Source of the DNA: Brienomyrus brachyistius
Lineage: Eukaryota > Chordata > Actinopteri > Osteoglossiformes > Mormyridae
Assembly (NCBI RefSeq): GCF_023856365.1
Contig: NW_026042727.1
Span: 46,457-110,456 of the forward strand
Direction of reading: 5' to 3'
Length of the DNA: 64,000 nucleotides
Positions 56,619 to 64,000 of this stretch are shown piece by piece. The position numbers were made by a program, and so were the translations under genes. Numbering within the stretch: the first letter of the stretch is position 1; every line of letters starts with the position of its first letter. Under the pieces are notes generated by a model that was not told the origin of the DNA, made no database searches, and saw only the letters and a list, made by a program, of their open reading frames with translations.

Positions 56619-56941
56619 ATTAAAAATGATTTGTGGCAAGATCGGATCATGTGTGTTGAAGAGTTTCTTATGACTGACAAGTAGTTATTTAAAAACATAT
56701 CTTGAAACAGCAAATTACATTGTTCTTAATGCTTTTAGAAAATGACTCTTTATAATGATCTGTGAATAATAATAATTTGCTATGAATGTTTTTCCACTTC
56801 AGCTTTCCACAATTATTCTTCCCGATGAGAAAAGCTACGGCACGTTTTTTGATGAAAAAAATAAAGTAGTTGAGACAATAAGCAACAACAGCTGAAAACA
56901 TCTCCTAGTAACAGGAAAAACAGAAGCAGGCATGTGGTAAA

Positions 56942-57167
56942 CGAATACAAAAGAGGTACCAAAACACAGTTTATCATGTTGGAGATGAGGCGCTTCTGTT
57001 CAACATGAGGAAGCGGGGACGGAAAGGAGGAAGAACGGAACCGGATTTTACCGGACCTTATGTCATCCAGGCAATATGTGGCAAGCTGGTTACACTGTCT
57101 AATTCTGAAGGGGCAACTTTAAAGAACAAATACAATGTAAACCACATACAGAAGGAGCCAAACTGAT
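56942..57167 (+). pseudogene. Gypsy-type integrase C-terminal fragment
   Basis: The frame reads YQNTVYHVGDEALLFNMRKR, then GGRTEPDFTGPYVIQAICGK and LKNKYNVNHIQKEPN before a stop. This is the DNA-binding C-terminal part of gypsy integrases and of integrase-derived host proteins such as KRBA2 and GIN1. Only about 73 residues remain in frame. It could be a remnant of an element or of a domesticated gene; the former is likelier given the breaks. Confidence 0.65.
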
Positions 57168-57252
57168 GTCCCAAGTCAGGAATCACACAAGGTGCCAGAA
57201 GAGTATAAGACCAGTAAACCTCCCTCTAGCGCAGAGCTTCTGACAATCGAGA

Positions 57253-58200
57253 AGGATGCTGACAGTTGAAAAAAAACTCATGTCTGTGTGTTATGAAAGA
57301 ATATCAATAAATGTTTCCGAAAGGGGATGACTCATTTGGTAATTATTTACGGCTTATGTTATGGCTGCCAATTTACAGTCTTTACTGAAGTCTGACTTCT
57401 TTTGAGTCACCTTTAATATAGATTGGACACTCTCTATGCAATGTGCAATACTTACATAGATGGTAAATGTTTACCTGCTTGCACAGATGGATGATTAGGT
57501 AATTAGTGTAAGTGTGTGTGTGTGTTCAATCGCATGTATGTCCAAGGTCCATAGTAAATAATATACACTGATCAAGAGATGCCCGAAAGTGGATAAAAGA
57601 GGACATTAGTGGGTGCATCACTTAGTGTTAACGCGTGCAGGAAAATGAGCAGGACTGCAAGCCATATAATGACCCTTGTCTAGCTCTTAATACAGTATGC
57701 ATACAGTGATGTATCTACAATGGACAGCTACTATGAGCAGATAGCACAGTACAGGTGCTTATAAGATCTGTATGCTGTTTCCATCCATCCATCCATTGTC
57801 CAAACCGCTTATCCTACTGGGTCGTGGGGGGTCTGGAGCCTATCCCGGAAGCAATGGGCACGAGGCAGGGAACAACCCAGGATGGGGAGCCAGCCCATCA
57901 CAGGGCACACTCACACACTATTCACTCATACATGCATACCTACGGGCAATTTAGTAACTCCAGTTAGCCTCAGCATCCATCCATCCATCCATTGTCCAAA
58001 CCGCTTATCCTACTGGGTCACAGGGGGTCCGGAGTCTATCCCGGAATCAATGGGCACGAGGCAGGGAAGAACCCAGGATGGGGGGCCAGCCCATCACAGC
58101 TCACACTCACACACCATTCACTCACACATGCACACCTACGGGCAATTCAGCAACTCCAATTAGCCTCAGCATGTTTTTGGACTGTGGGGGGAAACCGGAG
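57253..58200. repeat. Inverted duplication, left arm
   Basis: 57253-57780 is the reverse complement of about 59572-60112 with few differences (a microsatellite of GTGTGT here against CACACA there). The arm continues into the SINE at 57975-58200, matching 59352-59571. The right arm has one SINE where this arm has two. Confidence 0.9.
57782..57974 (-). mobile_element. Truncated V-SINE, first of a head-to-tail pair
   Basis: CCATCCATCCATTGTCCAAA to TTAGCCTCAG, then a second V-SINE begins. The left flank CTGTATGCTGTTT (57769-57781) matches the right flank after the second SINE. Confidence 0.9.
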
Positions 58201-58334
58201 TACCCGGAGGAAACCCCACGACGACACGGGGAGAACATGCAAACTCCACACCCATGTGACCCAGGCAGAGACTCGAACCCGGGTCCCAGAGGTGTGAGGC
58301 AACAGTGCTAACCACTGCACCACCATGCCGCCCC
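57975..58334 (-). mobile_element. Full V-SINE, second of the pair
   Basis: From CATCCATCCATCCATTGTCC to CCATGCCGCCCC. The right flank CTGTATGCTATTTC (58335-58348) is a near-perfect copy of the left flank of the pair, so the two SINEs sit within one target duplication. Confidence 0.92.
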
Positions 58335-58348
58335 CTGTATGCTATTTC

Positions 58349-59345
58349 ATTCTATAAAAAGAAACTTACTGTACTGTACAATAAAGTATTTCACCACTGC
58401 TTCTTCCTCAGCTCCCACTGTTTGCTAGCACATGCATCTTTTGATTTCTTAGTGCAATCTGTGCTTTATTTTTTTTTTGTGAAATGTAAGTGCAGTATCT
58501 GTTTATTAAGTGCTGTGGTTTAATATGTACATTATTATTTCAGTACTGTGTATACTGTCCTTAATGTCTTGCCTCTCTCGTATAACTTGAGATACGCCCA
58601 AATTGACTTGCAACAAGTGGTCCTGGTTCCAAATGCGGAAGGCGATGGATACCTGTATTTTATATGCTGTAGTGTGCTGGGTGTCAGACATTGCAATGCA
58701 CCTTGCTTTGATCTTGACCTGTTAGATCAGAGGGAGGTAATCTTATCCAGAAAGGGCCACTGTGTATGATGGTTTTCACTGCAACTCTCTGAACAGCGAA
58801 CCTAACAGTTATCCCAATACCTTGATCTTGCTAGCATATTTAAATGTGTACCTATTCAGGAATAGAGTGGTGAAGGCATTCAGAGGAGGACTGATGATTA
58901 TCAGAGGGAACAAAGGGGCTGGGTACTTGTCAGTATCCAGTAGAACCACCAGACTCCTACACTGAATGGTTCTGGATGTGGCACAGACGTTAATCCCTCT
59001 GTATTAGGGGATCCGTCTCCAGTTTGTACTCTTCTAGTTAATAGGTAGATTATCAGGCAGTTTTTCACCCTAGTCCAGTACTCATTGACAGCCTAATACA
59101 CCGTGTTTCAGTTTGTCTTGATAGTCAATACATGTCACAGGATGTACATTACTCTGATGGGCAGGCCCTCTTACATATGATGGAAATTGCAATACCTACT
59201 TTTGGCCACGAGATGGCAGCAAGAAAATAGAAAAATTATTTTCCCACGGTCTACTAGCAGCTTTTAGATGTTAATTCTTCATAAAAATAATTTGACTTGA
59301 TCCAATGTATTTTTAATACAAACAATTACCACACAAAGCTGCTAG
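58349..59345. other. Unassigned DNA in the loop of the inverted duplication
   Basis: Short open frames only (for example 58548-58769 on the plus strand) with no recognisable domain or splice structure. GAGATACGCCCAAATTGAC near 58590 starts a stretch of ~140 bases with open codons that may be exon-like, but I cannot name it. Confidence 0.3.
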
Positions 59346-59351
59346 TTTCCT

Positions 59352-59571
59352 CCGGTTTCCCCCCACAGTCCAAAAACATGCTGAGGCTAATTGGAGTAGC
59401 TAAATTTACCGTAGGTGTGCATGTGTGAGTGAATGGTGTGTGAGTGTGAGCTGTGATGGGCTGGCCCCCCATCCTGGGTTCTTCCCTGCCTCGTGCCCAT
59501 TGATTCCGGGATAGACTCCGGACCCCCTGTGACCCAGTAGGATAAGCGGTTTGGACAATGGATGGATGGAA
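59352..59571 (+). mobile_element. 5'-truncated V-SINE in the right arm
   Basis: From TCCGGTTTCCCCCCACAGTC to GGACAATGGATGGATGGA. The tRNA-like head is missing; the break is the edge of the inverted duplication. Confidence 0.9.
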
Positions 59572-60112
59572 ATAGCATACAGATTAAGCACCTGTACTGT
59601 GCTATCTGCTTATAGTAGCTGTCCATTGTAGATACATCACTGTATGCATACTGTATTAAGAGCTAGATAAGGACAGTGGGTCATTATATGGCTTGCAGTC
59701 CTGCTCATTTTCCTGCACCCGTTACACTAAGTGATACACCCACTAATGTCCTCTTTCATCCACTTTCAGGCATCTCTTGATCAGTGTATATTACTTACTA
59801 TGGACCTTGGACATACATGCGATTGGACACACACACACACACACACACACTTACACTAATTACCTAATCAACCATCTGTGCAAGCAAGTAAACATGTACC
59901 ATCTATATAAGTATTGTACATAGCATAGAGAGTGTCCAATCTATATTAAAGGTGACTCGAAAGAAGTCAGACTTTAGTAAAGACTGTAAATTTCTCAGCC
60001 ATAACATAAGCCGTAAATAATTACCAAATGAGTCATCCCCTTTCGGAAACATTTATTGATATTCTTTCATAACACACAGACATGAGTTTTTTTTCAACTG
60101 TCAGCATCCGAT
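59352..60112. repeat. Inverted duplication, right arm
   Basis: Reverse complement of 57253-58200 minus the first SINE. SINE-specific variants (GAGTCTATCCCGGAATCAAT and CACAGCTCACACTCA when reversed) match the second SINE of the left arm and not the first. Confidence 0.9.
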
Positions 60113-62119
60113 CCAAACGGGATTCCCATTTCCTTTCTGTGGGATCCAACAGAACACGGGCTGACCATCAGTCAACATGTCTTCAACCATGCAGGACAGG
60201 ACCCAGTCCAGGCCAAACCTCACGGTGCTGGTGTTAATAAAAAAAATGTAAGGAACATGCAGCTGCAGCTCACACACAAACACAGTCCACAGCATCCAGA
60301 AAAAGGTCAGGCCTTTTTCTTCTTTAGCTGACTCCGCCCAGACCTCGCCCCCTTTCTGGGCGCCTCGCACTATGCCTTTGAACTGGCCCTGCAGCTTGGC
60401 CCGTTTCCTGTTTCCCAATGCAAGTCATAAGATTCACCCGTAAATGATATTTTGAATCGGAACGATATTTATTACTATTGTTTAGATTAAATATATAACG
60501 GTTTAATGATTGAATATAACTTGATATTGTTGTTTGTGTTGTTTAGTTTGAGGTTCTAGTTTCTGTCTTTATCCGCTTTCGTTTCAGTAGGCAGCTGGTT
60601 CATCCCAGGCTCAGGGTCTCTCTGCTCTTCATCAAACCCACACCCCCAGTTTGGGAGCACCCTCTCCCTCTCCTCCCCCCACGGCTGTGACTGTTACTCC
60701 TCCTTGAGGAGTAACTGCTCCGCCCCCTATCCCAGCCCCTATACCCACAGGAGTGCATCACCCAGTGAGCCGCCGCCCTGCCTGTCCCCTCACACAAGCA
60801 CACACTGAAATCATGGTCCTAAGCTCTCTGTGTGGGTCACCACGATAGTACAGCACACCGACGATTACCCTCTGACTGAATCAGAATCAGCTTTATTTGG
60901 CCAAGTATGTTCACACATATTGGGAATAGTTAGACATTTAATCAAAATAATTAAGACAAGACATAAACATACAGTTCTGTTGATATGCGACGCATATAAC
61001 CTCTGCATTCACAGCACTGCTTCAGTTATCGAAGAGCAAATTTCCAAAACTCACTCAGTCCGATAACCTAAAGTAATAAGTCATAATCCTCTTCATACGT
61101 TGCAGTAATGGGAATGAAATCTCACTCAGTGTTTATGTAATGGAGCAATGGAATTTCGTGAAATTTCCAAAAGTCCACAGAAATATTTAGAAAAACATTC
61201 CTGCAGACTGAGTTTTTGATATTTGCTTTTCAATTAACACAATTTTCTTCAGTCTGAGGTTTAACAGAATTCAGCCATATGCTGTTCAAAAAAAACTACA
61301 CAGAACAAAAACAGAATGGACTTTACATCTGTCTGAAAGGAAAGTTGACACAGGCTGCAGCAGTGAACAAATCAATCAATGTATTAAAGTTAGGCATTAA
61401 GTAACTGGAGGCAGTATATACATAACATGATAACATGCCTTTTCTGTATTGACCATATTAAGGACGCTGTAACACTGCCCACCACATACCTGCTTCATTT
61501 ATTGTTTTATACTTGCAGCTGCTTATTCAGACAGCTCGTCTACCTGTCTGTCCATGTTGCCCTCCCATGACAACTGGTCCAGCCTACAGGTGCCGTCCCA
61601 TTCCGGCATGTTACCCATGAGTCATAGCGGCACCTCCGGGAGCAGCTCCAGGTGAGCCCGTGCCTCCCCTCCCCCACCTGTCCCCATGCTGAGTCTCGGG
61701 CCCCCGTCTTCCCTCTTGTTCTCGCCTATACCCACATCCTGGCCTGTGTCTGCATCGTCTCACCTCGTTAACAGGACTTTCGCCTTCTTCTGTCCTGATC
61801 CATTCAGGCCCATCATTCTGGGACATGCTTTGATTTATTTCGCCATAGTTACTCTTTGTTTTCCTTTGTACTTTGCACTCTACAAGTAAAATGAATAAAA
61901 AATAGGCATTATTTTGATATTGTTTTAGTACAGTGACACTAGTATATTTGTTGTTGTTTCCAGGCAACACTGCATGCTGATTTAACGTCTTTCCTTAATC
62001 TCCACCCCATTGCTCACACACAGCCAGTATCCCAGTTTGTGGTCAATGAGCTCCTCCTCACTCACCCCAGTCTCCTAGTCCAGTGGAATGTCCAACAGCT
62101 TGGGCTCTCAGTTCCTGCG
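60113..62119. other. Unassigned DNA with a LINE-like motif
   Basis: GAATCAGAATCAGCTTTATT at about 60880 resembles the complemented 3' tail of fish LINEs. A GC-rich patch near 60600-60800 and another near 61560-61800 have open frames on both strands without recognisable domains. AGTAAAATGAATAAAAAATA near 61890 could be a poly(A) signal, but no gene was defined. Confidence 0.3.
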
Positions 62120-62396
62120 TGTCATGCCCGGCTCGTCCGCTCCTCCTGTGTGCCACGCCCCCTGATTACCCACGTGTTTTCTCCCGATTTGTACCCAGCT
62201 GTATCTAGTTAATTTGCTCAGTCCTGTGTATTTCAGTCCGTGTCTTACCTGAGTCCAGTGTCTGTCATTGATGTTTGTATGCGTGAGATGTTTCCCCGTC
62301 CGCGCTTCCTAATTAAACTCCCGTTTTTGCCTGTCCGCTTGCTCCTTGCACGCCTTGCCCGCACGATCGCCTGCCTGCTTGTACCCGATCGTGACA
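62120..62396 (+). mobile_element. Solo LTR (277 bp) with perfect 5-bp target duplication
   Basis: Begins TGTCATGCCCGGCTCGTCCG and ends GATCGTGACA, giving TGTCA and TGACA termini. Flanks CTGCG at 62115-62119 and 62397-62401 are identical. Related copies: 11226-11440 and, inverted, 52882-53146. The internal parts have been lost by LTR-LTR recombination. The superfamily is inferred from form only. Confidence 0.85.
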
Positions 62397-62750
62397 CTGC
62401 GCAGCTCTACAACTCATTACCCAGGGCTCTCGCACCCGGCCACAGTGCCCCTCTCAGGCTCCCCGCTGTATGACAGCACTGCCCCATCGGAAGTTCATGA
62501 AGCCTCACAGTACGACGCCTCTCCCCACGCGCGCTTAGCCACCACCGGGACTCCCATCACTCCTCCTTCCCTGTAGGGCGGCGCACTTCCATTATTATTA
62601 CAGTTTCTACTGTCACTCTGTTGCTTTTCCTGGTGCTGGACTTTTGACAGATAAATACATTATTTGTTGCATTCAGTGACAAAAGATTGGTCTGTTTAAC
62701 ACCCTCAGTCTCCACCCTATGAGCCCCTTGTTGGCGGCAGAATCAGGAAG
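62397..62750. other. Unassigned DNA upstream of the candidate small gene
   Basis: C-rich text (62400-62580), then AGATAAATACATTATTTGTT. It may include the 5' leader of the following frame. Confidence 0.3.
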
Positions 62751-63437
62751 ATGTCGGAGAAAGCAGAGGTAAAGTGAATAGTCACCTCGACAATAATGTG
62801 GAAACCGCTAATGGTGATCATGCCTGTGTGGGTGAAATGGATCACCACAGTATAAGCGGATGATGATTATAGACGATTTTTCCCTTTTTCTTTATGTCTG
62901 TTTACCATCTAATAGGCATTTTTTTTCTTTGGGATGCGTCTAGGTCAGATACGACCAAAATATTTTTCTCATTTCAGAAGTGAAAAAAAATATTGCTCTC
63001 AGATTCTGTTCAGTTGTAGTTTTTTAAAATAATGTACCTTGATTTGTGTTTGTTTAAAATGCCATTACCTGTTGCTTACTGGGCCGCTGAAAATGTCTGG
63101 CCCAGCTAAATTTCTTGGTTTAAAAATCTGGCCCAACTACTTTCCAGACCTGGACTAGCCCTACTGAATCATACACTAATGTTATTCTGTTATGTGGGCT
63201 GTTGTGATAGGGAGATTTGCTGGATGCTGCACGACGGGTGGTGTCCCTGCTGCAGAATGCCCTGTCTGAAGCAGCACCTAGAGACAGTGAGGGTTGTTGT
63301 CATCACCTTAATATTGTATATACGCAATCTGTTATTTCTTAACTAATATAATTGTAAGGTATTCTTCTAATATATTGTGCACAGCCAACAAAAAAGAGAA
63401 AAATGCAAAACCAAAGGAAGGCTTTCTTTTCTCTTAA
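62751..63437 (+). CDS. Candidate small three-exon gene, product unknown
   Basis: Three pieces join in one frame across consensus splice sites. 62751-62768 (MSEKAE, then GTAAAG) is in phase 0. 63211-63286 after GTGATAG reads GDLLDAARRVVSLLQNALSE then AAPRD and ends before GTGAGG. 63385-63437 after GTGCACAG reads NKKEKNAKPKEGFLFS and stops. The product would be 48 residues: an amphipathic helix followed by a basic tail. It may instead be the start of a longer gene using another donor. No family recognised. Confidence 0.33.
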
Positions 63438-64000
63438 AAGTCTTTTTTCTAAACCAACTGAGAGTCAGTTAGAGGGGTGTTCATTATCAGTATTGTTGCT
63501 GGCATTTCTGAAAATGTGCCAATTTTAGTCAAGTGGCTACTTTTCAAATGCAGTCCCTGGCCAAGATGAAGAAAGTTCATGAAGACTACATGATAATATT
63601 AAGCACTGACATAACAAACAACATTTTTTACATGCAAAATATACAGGAAATATACACTGCAACAGGCTAGGATAGACAAATAACCAAATACACTTGCAAG
63701 CCTGACCACTTTAGACCCCAGATTAGAAAATTGGTGAATGAGCATATATTTTTTCCAAGTTTTGTTTTGCTTTCAAGTTCTCACAAATAAAAAAAAAAAA
63801 GATTTTCCCACTATAGCCAGATCCAGTTTCTGTGGGGGGCGGGGGGGGGGGTGACAATTTGTAGTAATAACTATTTCCTGCTGAAAACCACTGGTAAACT
63901 ATCCACATGTCTCTGAATATCTGTGAGTCCCGAGACCTCCATGACAGATAGATATAAGTTGCTAGTGTTGATCGGCAGGAAATCTTCTCCAAAGCCCCAC
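63438..64000. other. Unassigned DNA with poly(A) and poly(G) runs
   Basis: An A run near 63789-63800 and GGGGGGCGGGGGGGGGG near 63834-63850 are simple sequence. Nothing else recognised up to the window end. Confidence 0.4.

Noticed and set aside
57755..58311. Several 60-100-residue frames rich in histidine and threonine
   Set aside because: They are translations of V-SINE copies and recur wherever that SINE occurs.

Overview
The window looks like accessory DNA from a ray-finned fish genome. The evidence is V-SINE-type tRNA-derived SINEs with GGATGGATGG tails, several Tc1-like ends, hAT elements, teleost-style LINE fragments, Ty3/gypsy pieces, and a spliced secreted-protein gene most like fish chemerin. 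Nothing bacterial, no CRISPR array and no operon was seen. Most short open frames here are shadows inside repeats.

Layout. 1-1638 is a 46-bp satellite with a repeated 14-15-monomer block. 1639-5100 holds unassigned DNA and nested LINE fragments. 5118-7305 is a four-exon chemerin-like (rarres2-like) gene with a one-base defect in exon 1. 7306-10147 has dispersed repeats and a hAT end. 10148-16560 is an array of ~248-bp AT-rich units broken by a GC-rich/LTR-like block and by an internally deleted Tc1 element. 16773-22820 has another Tc1-like end, a lysine/arginine-rich minus-strand exon behind a CCAAT/heat-shock-element/TATA promoter, a gypsy integrase remnant and a V-SINE with an exact target duplication.

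22912-51606 is the dominant feature: three head-to-tail copies of a ~9.56-kb unit that are nearly identical by eye. Each carries two tRNA-Glu-like sequences inside a MITE-like element, a Tc1 3' fragment, a decayed hAT-like transposase gene, a 309-bp hAT MITE with a perfect 8-bp duplication, V-SINEs and LINE pieces. This is either a very recent tandem triplication or an assembly artefact.

51607-64000 holds LINE, gag-like and integrase fragments, solo-LTR-like insertions (one with a perfect 5-bp duplication), V-SINEs, a large inverted duplication (57.25-58.2 kb against 59.35-60.1 kb) and a possible small spliced gene near the end. The only convincing host gene is the chemerin-like one, so there is no multi-gene pathway to describe. 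All similarity statements are read by eye from the sequence; no database was searched.
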